Source: Alphaproteobacteria bacterium
GTDB taxonomy: Bacteria; Pseudomonadota; Alphaproteobacteria; DSM-16000; Inquilinaceae
Direction: 5' to 3'
NCBI GenBank assembly: GCA_028281925.1
Contig: JANQIX010000034.1
Coordinates: forward strand, 124,001 to 188,000
DNA: 64,000 nt
Position numbers and translations under genes: made by a program. Below, in pieces: positions 26,465-36,358 of this stretch; the stretch's first letter is position 1, and each line of letters begins with the position of its first letter. Under the pieces are notes generated by a model. It was not told where the DNA came from. It was given only the letters and a program-made list of their open reading frames with translations, and searched no databases.

Positions 26465-27339
26465 GCCCCGTCGCCCTCGCCGCGGTGGCCGGCGGCCCGG
26501 CGCTCGGCGCAGTAGTCGGTGTCCGAACAGACGAACATGCGTCTGCCGGTATCATCCATGATCACCTCATCCAGATAGCTGTCCCCGGCACCGCACAGGC
26601 TGCACCGCTTGGACCACGTTTCCACGGAAAACGGGTGGTCCTCGAAATCCAGGCTCTTCACCGGCGTATGCGGCGGCACAGCGTAGATTCGTTTTTCCCG
26701 ACCCGCGCCGAACAGCTGAAGCGCTGGGCAGCGGTCCATCTTCGGATTGTCGAATTTCGGGATCGGCGATGGCGCCATGATGTATCGCTGGCCCACCTGG
26801 ACCGGATAGTCGTAGCCAGTGGCAATGCGACCATGCTGGGCGATGTCTTCATAGAGCTTCACATGCATGACGCCATAGTCGGCCAGCCCGTGCATGCGCC
26901 GCGTCTCCGCCTCCCGCGCCTCCAGCCAGCGCAGCGGTTCCGGAATCGGCACCTGATAGACGAGGATCTGGTGCGGGCCCAGTGGCGTCTCAGGCACGCG
27001 ATGGCGCGTCTGGATCAGCGTTGCGTCGGTGGTCCGCGTCGTCGTGGCAACCCCGGCCGTGCGGGCGAAGAAACGCCGGATCGAAACGGCATTGGTCGTA
27101 TCGTCTGCACCCTGGTCGATCACCTTAAGGCGATCATCGGCACCGATGATCGCTGCGGTGACCTGAATGCCACCGGTGCCCCAGCCGAACGGCAAAGGCA
27201 TCTCGCGGCTGGCGAACGGGACCTGATAGCCCGGCACGGCAATCGCCTTCAGGATCGCCCGGCGGATCATGCGCTTCGTCTGCTCGTCCAGATAGGCGAA
27301 GTTGTAGCCCGTGGACTGCACTGCGGCGGCCTCACTCAT
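26461..27339 (-). CDS. phnJ: Alpha-D-ribose 1-methylphosphonate 5-phosphate C-P lyase
   Basis: The 292-residue radical-SAM enzyme breaks the carbon-phosphorus bond, releasing an alkane (methane from methylphosphonate). The iron-sulfur/active-site cysteines are present as C-X2-C-X21-C-X5-C at 246, 249, 271 and 277, the same spacing as E. coli PhnJ (241, 244, 266, 272). It begins with the conserved GYNFAYLDEQTKRMIRRA segment. The ATG at 27339 lies inside the end of phnI (8-base overlap), so it was preferred to an upstream frame. An active C-P lyase is expected, provided phnM and other functions are encoded elsewhere. Confidence 0.96.
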   Translation of the reverse strand: MSEAAAVQSTGYNFAYLDEQTKRMIRRAILKAIAVPGYQVPFASREMPLPFGWGTGGIQVTAAIIGADDRLKVIDQGADDTTNAVSIRRFFARTAGVATTTRTTDATLIQTRHRVPETPLGPHQILVYQVPIPEPLRWLEAREAETRRMHGLADYGVMHVKLYEDIAQHGRIATGYDYPVQVGQRYIMAPSPIPKFDNPKMDRCPALQLFGAGREKRIYAVPPHTPVKSLDFEDHPFSVETWSKRCSLCGAGDSYLDEVIMDDTGRRMFVCSDTDYCAERRAAGHRGEGDGA

Positions 27340-28432
27340 CCGTCGTATCCCCTGCGGCACCGGCCTGGGCCCGCATCTGGCGAACCATCACCAGTTCCGC
27401 CTGGAAGTCGACGTAATGGGGCAGCTTCAGGTGCTGCAGAAAGCCGGACGCCTCCACATTGTCGCTGTGCATCAGCACGAACTCTTCGTCCTGCGCAGGC
27501 GCCGTTGCCTCCTCACCCAGTTCCTCAGCGCGCAGCGAACGGTCCACCAGCGCCATGGCCATGGCCTTTCGCTCCGCCTCTCCGCAGGCAAGACCGTAGC
27601 CACGGGTGAATTGCGGCGGCTCGGTCTTCGATCCCTTGAACTGATTGACCATCTCGCATTCGGTCAGCGTGACCTCACCGATCACGACCGGAAATCCCAA
27701 CTCCGGCGGCACGATCTCGATTTCGACCTCACCCATCCGGATCTCGCCGGCAAACGGATGATTTCTGCCGAAGCCGCGCTGGGTGGAATAGGCCAGCGCC
27801 AACAGGAACCCTTCGTCACCGCGCGCGAGGTTTTGCAGGCGCAGATCGCGATCGGCCGGGAACTCCAGCGGCTCGCGGGTGAGATCGCCGACCGATGCAT
27901 CCTCTGCATCCGGCGCTTCCTGTTCGATCAAGCCTTCCGCATCCAACAGCGAAGCGACCTTGGGCATTCCTTCGGCTGGCGCCGCGTCGCCAGGCTGTGT
28001 GGCCACCGGTTCGGTCCCGCCGCCGCCCGCCGCCAGGGCGAAATCCAAGAGCCGATGCGTATAGTCGAACGTCGGCCCCAGCACTTGGCCGCCCGGCAGG
28101 TCCTTGAAGGTGGCAGAGATACGGCGGCGCACGGTCATGCGGCCCGTATCGATCGGGCTGCTGACGGCCAGTCTGGGCAGCGTCGTCCGATAGGCTCGCA
28201 ACAGGAAGATCGCCTCGATCAGATCGCCGCGAGCCTGCTTGATGGCCAGCGCGGCAAGCTCTCTGTCGTAGACCGAGCCCTCGGTCATTACCCGATCGAC
28301 CGCAAGGGCGAGTTGTTGATCGATCTGTGCCAGCGAAAGCTCTGGCGTCTGAGAATCGCCGCGGCGGGCTTCCGCCAGCAGGCGATGGGCGTTGTCGATC
28401 GCCCTCTCACCGCCCTTTACGGCAACGTACAT
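27332..28432 (-). CDS. phnI: C-P lyase core subunit PhnI (nucleosidase-type)
   Basis: The 366-residue subunit of the C-P lyase core catalyses, with PhnG, H and L, the exchange of adenine for phosphonate on ATP. It starts MYVAVKGGERAIDNAHRLL, the family's canonical N-terminus, at 28432, and includes KTEPPQFTRGYGLACGEAER and the late SDNVEASGFLQHLKLPHYVD segments typical of PhnI. It starts 4 bases after the phnH stop. The length is normal for the family. Confidence 0.95.
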   Translation of the reverse strand: MYVAVKGGERAIDNAHRLLAEARRGDSQTPELSLAQIDQQLALAVDRVMTEGSVYDRELAALAIKQARGDLIEAIFLLRAYRTTLPRLAVSSPIDTGRMTVRRRISATFKDLPGGQVLGPTFDYTHRLLDFALAAGGGGTEPVATQPGDAAPAEGMPKVASLLDAEGLIEQEAPDAEDASVGDLTREPLEFPADRDLRLQNLARGDEGFLLALAYSTQRGFGRNHPFAGEIRMGEVEIEIVPPELGFPVVIGEVTLTECEMVNQFKGSKTEPPQFTRGYGLACGEAERKAMAMALVDRSLRAEELGEEATAPAQDEEFVLMHSDNVEASGFLQHLKLPHYVDFQAELVMVRQMRAQAGAAGDTTDE

Positions 28433-28436
28433 CGCT

Positions 28437-29042
28437 CTAGCCCGCCATCGCTGCAATGCCGCGGGGCAAAGCCGCCAATTGCCGGCCGCTGGCGAACACA
28501 ACGTCGATCCCCAGCGGAAAAAGCATGCGGTTGCCGGCCTGAAACGTCCAGAACCGGGCATCCAAGCCATCGACCTGCAGCATCGCCTGCCCATCGATGC
28601 CAGGGCCGTTCAGCCGCACGCCGCCATCGGCGCGCAGCCCATCCACCTGAATGACGACCGTCGCCGACCGGTCCGGGAAATCCGCATCGCCGACCGCAAA
28701 TCCGTCCAGGCACCGCACATCCGTGCCGTCGACCAGGACGCCGAACGTGGCCTGATCCAGCGGCTCCACGAAAGCGCAGCCGCAATGGAACGCAAGATAG
28801 CCGGCCGCCTCTCCGCCCAAGCGGGGATCGAGCCAAACCGGCGTATCGAGGTCGGCCAATGTCAGCAGCACCGCCGCTGCGGCCGGCATCAGCGACGTCG
28901 GTGGCGCCAGCTCCGCCGCCAAGTCGACGATCGTTCCCGGCCGGGCGAAGGCATCCATCAGCCGTCTGAAGGTCTGCTGGGCGTCGGGCACGGGGCTGCG
29001 GAAGCCGGGCGCCAAACCGTCGCGCGAAGTCTTGTCGATCAA
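28437..29042 (-). CDS. phnH: C-P lyase core subunit PhnH
   Basis: The 201-residue subunit of the PhnGHIJ core belongs to a PLP-transferase-like fold that has lost PLP binding. Family features are GFRSPVPDAQQTFRRLMDA near the start, DLDTPVWLD, and the GIDVVFASGRQLAALPR end (LTG/P motif region). It starts 3 bases after the phnG stop and 4 bases separate it from phnI, so the genes form one tight operon. Confidence 0.94.
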   Translation of the reverse strand: MIDKTSRDGLAPGFRSPVPDAQQTFRRLMDAFARPGTIVDLAAELAPPTSLMPAAAAVLLTLADLDTPVWLDPRLGGEAAGYLAFHCGCAFVEPLDQATFGVLVDGTDVRCLDGFAVGDADFPDRSATVVIQVDGLRADGGVRLNGPGIDGQAMLQVDGLDARFWTFQAGNRMLFPLGIDVVFASGRQLAALPRGIAAMAG

Positions 29043-29045
29043 GTC

Positions 29046-29525
29046 TCAGTCCCCGCGCGCAAGCGTGAAGAAGTCGACCCTGGTGGCCGCCACCTTCTCA
29101 GCCATGGCCTGCTTGCGGACGGCCTCGCTGTCCTCAAGCGGTCCGATCACCTCGTCCAACAGGCGCTCGCGATCGTCGGGCCGCTGCATCAATGCGTCGA
29201 ATGCGGCCGCAAGCTCCGCCTTTCGGGCATCCCGGCCGGCGATGTGGGAAAACCCGAGGGTGCCGTCGGCGAGCCGGACCACGCATCGCGTCATTGTCAT
29301 TTCGCCGAGATTGAACCGCCGGCCATTGCCGCCTGCCCGCCCCTGGATCATCGCCAGACCAACCTCCGCAGGCCGCAGAAGGCTGTAGTCCGGCGGTGCG
29401 CGGAGACCTTGCCATGCGCATTCGAGGTCGTCGGCCGCAGCCTTGGCCAGAGCCGCCATCCATCGCTGACGTAAGGCAATCGGTGCCGCATCTTCTGCTG
29501 AGACGGCCGCGCCGGCTGGCGGCAT
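29046..29525 (-). CDS. phnG: C-P lyase core subunit PhnG
   Basis: The 159-residue first gene of the operon encodes the small core subunit that pairs with PhnI. Recognisable parts are RQRWMAALAKAAADDLE, the GGNGRRFNLGEMTMTRCVVRL strands and the terminal AEKVAATRVDFFTLARGD, which matches the conserved PhnG end. The ATG at 29525 has GGAGG six bases upstream. The transcription start should be just upstream, since a good promoter with an embedded repressor operator lies within 60 bases. Confidence 0.94.
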   Translation of the reverse strand: MPPAGAAVSAEDAAPIALRQRWMAALAKAAADDLECAWQGLRAPPDYSLLRPAEVGLAMIQGRAGGNGRRFNLGEMTMTRCVVRLADGTLGFSHIAGRDARKAELAAAFDALMQRPDDRERLLDEVIGPLEDSEAVRKQAMAEKVAATRVDFFTLARGD

Positions 29526-29552
29526 TTCCGACCTCCAAAAAGTCGTCGCGCG

Positions 29553-29581
29553 ATTATCCGGACGAGCGACGAATTTGTCTA
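29553..29581 (-). promoter_or_regulatory. Sigma-70-type promoter of the phn operon
   Basis: On the minus strand, a -35 hexamer TAGACA (29581-29576) and a -10 hexamer GATAAT (29558-29553) are separated by exactly 17 bases, giving transcription towards phnG with a leader of about 20-25 bases. The -35 element is one half of the PhnF-type palindrome, so repressor binding would block RNA polymerase directly. Confidence 0.6.
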
Positions 29582-29585
29582 GACA
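29576..29585. promoter_or_regulatory. PhnF (GntR/HutC-type) operator
   Basis: A perfect 10-base palindrome, TGTCTAGACA, contains GTCTAGAC, which fits the HutC-subfamily GntR consensus (GT-N-TA-N-AC). It lies between the divergent phnG and phnF genes and overlaps the phnG -35 hexamer. A shorter dyad (CTATC/GATAG at 29596-29611) lies beside it, on the phnF side. Confidence 0.7.
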
Positions 29586-29673
29586 TCCGCATCACCTATC
29601 GTCGATGATAGCTGCAACGTTGGGTCGAGCCAAGCTCGGTGATGTGAAGGTTTTGCAACAGGATGTGACAGAC

Positions 29674-30396
29674 ATGTCCCTGTCCAGGGGCCACGGCGTT
29701 GCGCTGTGGCGTCAGATCGAGAAGACGCTGGAGGACGAGATCGCCTCCGGCACACCAACAGCGGGTGCCAGGCTGCCCACGGAGCAGGAGCTTGTGAGCC
29801 GGTTCGACGTCAATCGGCACACCATTCGCCGGGCCCTTGCCGGCTTGCAGGATCGCGGACTGATCCGCATCGAGCAGGGTCGCGGAAGCTTCGTCCAGGA
29901 AGACGTTATCGACTATGTGCTGGGCCGTCGGGTTCGTTTCAGCGAGAACCTCTCCCGACAAAGCCGCACTCCGTCCCGGCGCATGTTGCGCAGCATGCAG
30001 GCGCCCGCCGACCCGGCCGTGTCGGAGGCCCTGCAAGTCCCGCGCGGGCAACCGGTCATCATCGTAGAGTCCATCGGGGAAGCCGACGGCGAGCGCGTCT
30101 GCTTGACCTCACATTACTTCCCCGCCGCCCGATTTCCGGATATCGCGGCACATTACAAGGCGCTGGGCTCCGTCACCGAAGTGCTCAAGCAATACGGGAT
30201 CACCGACTATCATCGTCAGATCACGCGGATCACGGCCCGCATGCCATCCGGCGAAGACGCCCGCTATCTGCATCAGCCGAAGACGCGGCCGATACTGGTC
30301 ACGGAGTCGATCAACTCCACCCTCGACGGCACGCCGATCGAATACGGGCTGACGCGGTTCGCCAGCGATCGTGTCCAGCTTCTGGTGGAGGGTTGA
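29674..30396 (+). CDS. phnF: GntR/HutC-family regulator PhnF
   Basis: The 240-residue regulator has an N-terminal GntR winged helix (about 8-75; LPTEQELVSRFDVNRHTIRR is the recognition helix region) and a C-terminal UTRA ligand domain (about 95-238) ending FASDRVQLLVEG. It is transcribed divergently from phnG and very probably represses the operon until a phosphonate or metabolite binds. The ATG at 29674 was chosen because MSLSRGHGVALWRQIEKTLE is the usual start; in-frame codons upstream to 29575 run back into the operator region. Confidence 0.92.
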   Translation: MSLSRGHGVALWRQIEKTLEDEIASGTPTAGARLPTEQELVSRFDVNRHTIRRALAGLQDRGLIRIEQGRGSFVQEDVIDYVLGRRVRFSENLSRQSRTPSRRMLRSMQAPADPAVSEALQVPRGQPVIIVESIGEADGERVCLTSHYFPAARFPDIAAHYKALGSVTEVLKQYGITDYHRQITRITARMPSGEDARYLHQPKTRPILVTESINSTLDGTPIEYGLTRFASDRVQLLVEG

Positions 30397-30417
30397 GCGC
30401 AGGGCGTGTCGCTCGCC

Positions 30418-31122
30418 TCAGATTTCCGGATCCCCTTCGACCACATCCCTGAGCCCATCGGCATCGCGGATGATCACATGACGGCGCTCCAGCTCGATCC
30501 AGCCCTGCCGGCGCCAAGTCTGCAGATGCTTGTTGATGCTCTCGCGGCTGGTGCCCATCAGCTGTCCGAGCTCGTTCTGCGAGATCGGCAAGCCGATGCG
30601 GGTCCCCTGCTCTGTCTGTTCGCCATAGAGATCCGCCAGCCCGAGCAGCCGTTTGGCCAGCCGCGCGGGCAGGGCCAGGAATGATGTGTCCTCGATGCGC
30701 TCGCTCATCCATCTCAGGCGTGCGCACAATAGCTCCAGCAGGTGGACGGCCAGCCTCGGCTGGCGCTCCAACAGCCCGGTAAACTCCGCCCGGCGAATCA
30801 TCATCAAGTCCGTCGGCCCCATGGCGACCGCGTCAGCCGTGCGCGGCAGACCGTCAAGCAAGGCGATCTCGCCGAACATCTCACCCGGCTCCATGATGTT
30901 CAGCAGCACCTCTTTGCCGCCGGCGGAACTGGCGATGATCCTGACTTTGCCCGCAAGAACGCCGAACAGCGCGTCGCCCTCGTCCCCCTTTTGGAACAGG
31001 ATCTCACCGTCACCGAGCCGCCGCGTCACGCCCAACTCCACCACCCGGTCCTGCACCGCGGGCTCCAGGTCCGCGAAAAGATAGTTGGTGGCGATCAGCG
31101 CTTTCTTGTCGAGGGACGGCAT
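30418..31122 (-). CDS. Crp/Fnr-family transcriptional regulator
   Basis: The 234-residue protein has a cyclic-nucleotide-binding-like domain (about 15-125, with the GEMFGEIALLDGLPRTADA loop) and a C-terminal winged helix (about 150-220) whose recognition helix is TSRESINKHLQTWRRQG. There are no N-terminal cysteines for an iron-sulfur cluster, so it is not an oxygen-sensing FNR. The loop has Arg at the cAMP phosphate-contact position, so a Crp-like ligand is possible. It is convergent with phnF (21 bases between) and divergent from the ligase-transporter cluster, which it may regulate. The ATG at 31122 gives a family-typical start. Confidence 0.87.
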   Translation of the reverse strand: MPSLDKKALIATNYLFADLEPAVQDRVVELGVTRRLGDGEILFQKGDEGDALFGVLAGKVRIIASSAGGKEVLLNIMEPGEMFGEIALLDGLPRTADAVAMGPTDLMMIRRAEFTGLLERQPRLAVHLLELLCARLRWMSERIEDTSFLALPARLAKRLLGLADLYGEQTEQGTRIGLPISQNELGQLMGTSRESINKHLQTWRRQGWIELERRHVIIRDADGLRDVVEGDPEI

Positions 31123-31422
31123 CCCCTGCCTCCAGTCTCCAGTGGGACGGTTCGGGCCCTGCCAGGGACGGCCTGTCGCCTGACAGTCACCATCGTGTCG
31201 CATCTATGGCAGTTTGTCCTTGCCACATTTCCGCAACGACCATTAGCCTCGAAAATGGCCTGGCGGGGCATCAACACGCCGCGAGGTCCGGGGGAAACAC
31301 GAGAAGATACGCGCTGCCGGCCACGACCAGCAGGCCGATCGGGCGCGGCGCCGGCGTCAAGCGCATACCGCGTCGCCGTGCCGCAGTCTGGAACGGTCGA
31401 CCGGCATCGGAGCGATGGGCCC
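31123..31422. other. Intergenic region between crp-like gene and acyl-CoA ligase
   Basis: These 300 bases hold the two divergent promoters by position. The only structure I see is a weak inverted repeat, TTGC-N9-GCAA (31220-31236), possibly an operator for the adjacent Crp-like protein. No credible frame or RNA structure is present. Confidence 0.3.
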
Positions 31423-33006
31423 ATGTCGACCCGTGCGCAGGACAATGAACCGATTACCGTCTCGGGCCGCGCTGCCGATGGCGCACCTGTCGCCCGAACG
31501 CTGAATATCGCAGACCGGACCCTGCGCGAGGCCCTGGCGGCTGGCCACGCCGACCGACCCTGCCTTATCAACGAAGACGACCGCTGGACCTATGCCGAGC
31601 TCGACGAGCGATCGAACAGGATCGCGCACGTCCTGACCTACGACTTCACGGTCGAGCCGGGCGATCGCGTGCTCTTGCATGCGTCCAACACGCCCATGAC
31701 CGTCGCCTGCTTGCTTGCCGTCATCAAGGTTGGCGCCGTCGCCGTGATCGCGGCCCCCCTTCTGCGGGCTCGCGAACTGGCACGCATCGCCAAGGTCACC
31801 GGCGCCGGCATGTGCCTTTGCGATGCAAAGCTGCGGCACACGGTGGAAGAGGCGCGCCGGCGCGCACCGCAACTGGCCGATATCATCACCTTCAACGGCG
31901 GGTTCGCGGACGACGATCCCGACCCGATGGAAGCGCGAAAGGCCGGCAAGCCGCCAACCTTTGACAGCATTGCGACGGCCGCGGAGGATCCTTGCCTAAT
32001 CGCGTTCGCCACCGGAGACGGCGGACCCGGAAAGGCCATCTGGCACAGCCATGCCGATGTTGCCGTGATCGTGTCGGGCACGGCGGAACACTTGGTCGAT
32101 GCGACCCCGAATGACGTCGTGTGCGGGACACTGGCCGTCTGCTCAACGGTCGGGTTGACGGCCCAGGTGCTGGCACCGCTGGCCCGGGGTGCTGCCTGCT
32201 GCCTGACCCGGCGGGGGTCCGCCGATGCGCTGCGCCAGATGATCGAGACCAACCGGGCCAGCATCTGCCTGACGACCCCGCCGATCTACCGCCATCTGGT
32301 GGGCAATGGCCGGCCGGACGCCTTTTCCAGCCTACGCAAGGCAATATCGACGGGCGAGCGCCTGCCGCGCGCAACTGCGGTGTCCATCCGCTCGGCCCTC
32401 GGCATTCCGTTGATCGATGCCGTCGAGGCTGCCGAACTGGGTGGGATCTTCCTGGCCGGCAATACGGACGAGTTGCTGCGCCCGCTGCCAGGCTACGGCA
32501 TCTCTGTTCTGGCACCGGACGGCTGCACCGACGCCGTCGATCAGCCGGGCCACCTGCGTGTTCGCGGCCCCACCGGCGGTCGTGTCTGGCCCGAAGAAGG
32601 CGAGCCGGCCGATACGCGCGAAGAGTGGTCGGAGACCGGCGATCTGGCGGTTGTCGACGGGTCCGGCGCCGTTCGTCTGTTGGGGCGGATCGAAGATGCG
32701 CTGACGCCGTCGGGGCTGATCCTGCCGCTCGATGCGCTGGAAGATACGCTGCTGAGCCACGGCCGGGTCGCCGACAGCACAGTCTTCGCCGCGCCGGACG
32801 GGGCGGAATCGGTGACGGTCCGGGCCTTCGTTGCGGCCGCCGGCGACCTGCCCGACCCATTGCTCCAAGACGCCCTGCACGCGGCTCTCCGGGCGGTCCT
32901 GGACAGCACGGCCGGCCCCAAGGTCCTGCTCCGGCTGTGGCTGCTGGACCGCCTGCCGCGCAGTGAGGGCGGAAAACTGCAGCGTGAGAAGCTGCCGGTC
33001 GCTTGA
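31423..33006 (+). CDS. AMP-forming acyl-CoA ligase-like protein with a degenerate core motif
   Basis: The 527-residue member of the ANL superfamily resembles benzoate-CoA ligases in length and order: NEDDRWTYAELDERSNRIAH at the N-terminus, ETGDLAVVDGSGAVRLLGRIED at the hinge, and the catalytic Lys in SEGGKLQREKL at the end. The ATP-phosphate loop, normally SSGTTGxPKG, reads FATGDGGPGKAIWHSH, losing several consensus residues while keeping a Gly-rich turn and one Lys. It may be a weak or altered ligase. It lies 119 bases before the Liv-type importer genes, suggesting activation of the imported acid, perhaps aromatic. The start at 31423 gives the most plausible leader, but no strong ribosome binding site is seen. 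Confidence 0.75.
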   Translation: MSTRAQDNEPITVSGRAADGAPVARTLNIADRTLREALAAGHADRPCLINEDDRWTYAELDERSNRIAHVLTYDFTVEPGDRVLLHASNTPMTVACLLAVIKVGAVAVIAAPLLRARELARIAKVTGAGMCLCDAKLRHTVEEARRRAPQLADIITFNGGFADDDPDPMEARKAGKPPTFDSIATAAEDPCLIAFATGDGGPGKAIWHSHADVAVIVSGTAEHLVDATPNDVVCGTLAVCSTVGLTAQVLAPLARGAACCLTRRGSADALRQMIETNRASICLTTPPIYRHLVGNGRPDAFSSLRKAISTGERLPRATAVSIRSALGIPLIDAVEAAELGGIFLAGNTDELLRPLPGYGISVLAPDGCTDAVDQPGHLRVRGPTGGRVWPEEGEPADTREEWSETGDLAVVDGSGAVRLLGRIEDALTPSGLILPLDALEDTLLSHGRVADSTVFAAPDGAESVTVRAFVAAAGDLPDPLLQDALHAALRAVLDSTAGPKVLLRLWLLDRLPRSEGGKLQREKLPVA

Positions 33007-33125
33007 AAACCGGCGCCGGGACAGGCAAAGCTGCGCGCAGCCCGGCCAATCTCCTGGCCAGGCCAACCACACGGATCCGTCCACTTCCCCGTGACGGGCA
33101 TTGTCAGGTCTGGGAGGCACTGCAA

Positions 33126-34289
33126 ATGAGGTCATTGATTCTTACCGCCGGCGCTGTTGCGCTGATGGCGGCCACGCCGGCTGCGGCGGACGAGTTGAAG
33201 ATCGGCATGATCACCACGCTGTCCGGCGGCGGCTCAGGCCTCGGCATCGACATCCGCGACGGTTTCATGCTGGGGCTGGAGCATGCCGGCGGTTCGCTCG
33301 GCGGCCTGGAGACCGAGGTGATCGAAGGCGATGACGAGCGCAGCCCCGAGGTGGCCGTGCAGCTTGCCGACCGCATGATCGAACGCGACGGCGTGCACAT
33401 CGTCACCGGCATTGTCTGGTCGAACCTGGCGCTGGCCATCATGCCGACGCTGGCCCGCAACGAGGTGCTGTTCATCAGCCCGAACGCCGGCCCCTCCGCG
33501 CTCGCCGGCGAAGGTTGCAGCCCCTACTTCTTCAACGTTGCCTGGCAGAATGACAACAATCACGAGGCCATGGGCCAGCACGTCCAGAATGCGGGCTTCG
33601 AGCGGCTCTTCATCCTGGCGCCGAACTATCCGGCCGGCCAGGACGCGCTGACCGGGTTCCAGCGCTTCTATACCGGCGAAGTGGTCGAAGAGCTGTACAC
33701 CCAGTTGGGCCAGCTGGACTATGCGGCGGAGCTGGCGCAGATCCGCGCGGCGGAGCCCGATGCGGTCTTCTTCTTCCTGCCCGGCGGCATGGGCATCAAC
33801 TTCATCAAACAGTACGAGCAGGCCGGCCTGAAGGACGAGATCCCCCTGTTCGGCCCGGCCTTTTCATTCAGCCAGGACATCCTGGGCGCCGTGGGCGAGG
33901 CAGCGCTCGACGTCTACAACACCGCGCAGTGGAGCCCGGACCTGGACAACCCGGCGAACGCCCGTTTCGTTGAAGACTTCGTCGCAACTTACGAACGCAT
34001 TCCGTCGCTCTATGCCAGCCAGGGTTATGACGCAGCCCTGCTGATCGACGCCGCGGTCACGGCCGCCGGCGGCGACCTGGACGACACCGAAGCGCTGATC
34101 GCGGCCTTCGAGACGGCGGAGTTCGACAGCGTGCGCGGCGACTTCAGCTTCAACACCAACCACTTCCCGATTCAGGACTTCCATTTGCGCCAGATCGTGC
34201 AGCTTGACGACGGCACGCTGACCAACAGGCTGGTCGAGACGGTCTTCACCGAGCACGGCGACGCCTACGCCCAAGACTGCAGTATGTAG
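33126..34289 (+). CDS. Liv-type ABC transporter substrate-binding protein
   Basis: The 387-residue periplasmic protein (signal peptide about 1-21, cut after PAAA) has a type I periplasmic-binding fold of the branched-chain amino-acid receptor group, starting ELKIGMITTLSGGGSGLG. Two cysteines (EGCSPYFF and AQDCSM) may form a disulfide. In alphaproteobacteria similar receptors bind aromatic acids such as benzoate as often as leucine. The neighbouring CoA ligase favours an organic acid, but this is inference. A GGGAGG ribosome binding site lies 8 bases before the ATG. Confidence 0.88.
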   Translation: MRSLILTAGAVALMAATPAAADELKIGMITTLSGGGSGLGIDIRDGFMLGLEHAGGSLGGLETEVIEGDDERSPEVAVQLADRMIERDGVHIVTGIVWSNLALAIMPTLARNEVLFISPNAGPSALAGEGCSPYFFNVAWQNDNNHEAMGQHVQNAGFERLFILAPNYPAGQDALTGFQRFYTGEVVEELYTQLGQLDYAAELAQIRAAEPDAVFFFLPGGMGINFIKQYEQAGLKDEIPLFGPAFSFSQDILGAVGEAALDVYNTAQWSPDLDNPANARFVEDFVATYERIPSLYASQGYDAALLIDAAVTAAGGDLDDTEALIAAFETAEFDSVRGDFSFNTNHFPIQDFHLRQIVQLDDGTLTNRLVETVFTEHGDAYAQDCSM

Positions 34290-34368
34290 GCTTCGATATC
34301 GCATCTCCCTGCCCGGCTCGCCTGACCGGCGGGCCGGGCGCCCAGCCTAGAACCGGGACAACGGATCG

Positions 34369-35281
34369 ATGGATCCGCTGCTGCTGATTGAACAGTCGCT
34401 GAACGGGTTTCAGCTCGGCGTCATGCTGTTTCTCATGGCCGCCGGACTGACGCTGGTGTTCGGCGTCATGGACATGATCAACCTCGCCCATGGCTCGTTC
34501 TACATGGTCGGGGCTTACCTCACTGCGACCTTCGTTGGCCTGTTCGACAGCTTCCTCTTGGCGGTGGTGCTGGCCGTGCCGCTGGCCGCGCTGGTGGGCG
34601 TGGTGGTGGAGCTGGTGGCGCTGCGCACGCTCTATGGCCGCGATCATCTGGATCAGGTGCTGGCCACATTTGGCCTGATCCTGTTCTTCAACGAGCTGGT
34701 GAAGATCGTCTGGGGGCCTGTACCGCTACGCCTGACACCGCCGGAGTTCCTGGCCGGCCAGGTGGAGCTGATCCCCGGCGCCCCCTACCCGGCCTTCCGC
34801 CTGGCCGTGATCGTTGTCGGCATCGCGGTCGGCGCCTTCCTCTGGTACCTGATCGGGCGCACACGTTTGGGCATGCTGATCCGCGCCGGGGCCAGCAACC
34901 GGGAGATGGTGACGGCCCTTGGCGTCGACATCGCCCGCATCTTCACCGCCGTGTTCGCGCTGGGCGCCGGCCTGGCGGGTCTTGCCGGCGCCATGGCCGG
35001 GCCGATCCTGGCCGTGGAGGTGGGCATGGGCGAGCACATCCTGATCTTGACCTTCGTCGTGATCGTGATCGGCGGCATCGGCTCGGTGAAGGGCGCCTTC
35101 GTCGGCGCCGTTCTGGTGGGGATGGTCGACACCTTCGGCCGCGTGCTGCTGCCGACGACCCTGAAACTGTTCCTCGACCCGTCGACCGCGGACGGCGTCG
35201 GCGCATCGCTGGCATCCATGGCGATCTACATACTGATGGCCGCCGTGCTGTTCTTCCGCCCGCGCGGGCTGTTCCCCGCCC

Positions 35282-35289
<8 letters not shown>
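34369..35289 (+). CDS. Liv-type ABC transporter permease (LivH-like)
   Basis: The 306-residue inner-membrane permease has about eight hydrophobic segments, the N-terminal GLTLVFGVMDMINLAHGSFYMVGAY signature of LivH, and the cytosolic coupling-loop sequence VTALGVDIARIFTAVFALGAGLAGLAGAM. It pairs with the following LivM-like permease. Its stop lies within the start of that gene (8-base overlap), as is common in these operons. Confidence 0.92.
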
Positions 35290-36354
<1,065 letters not shown>

Positions 36355-36358
<4 letters not shown>

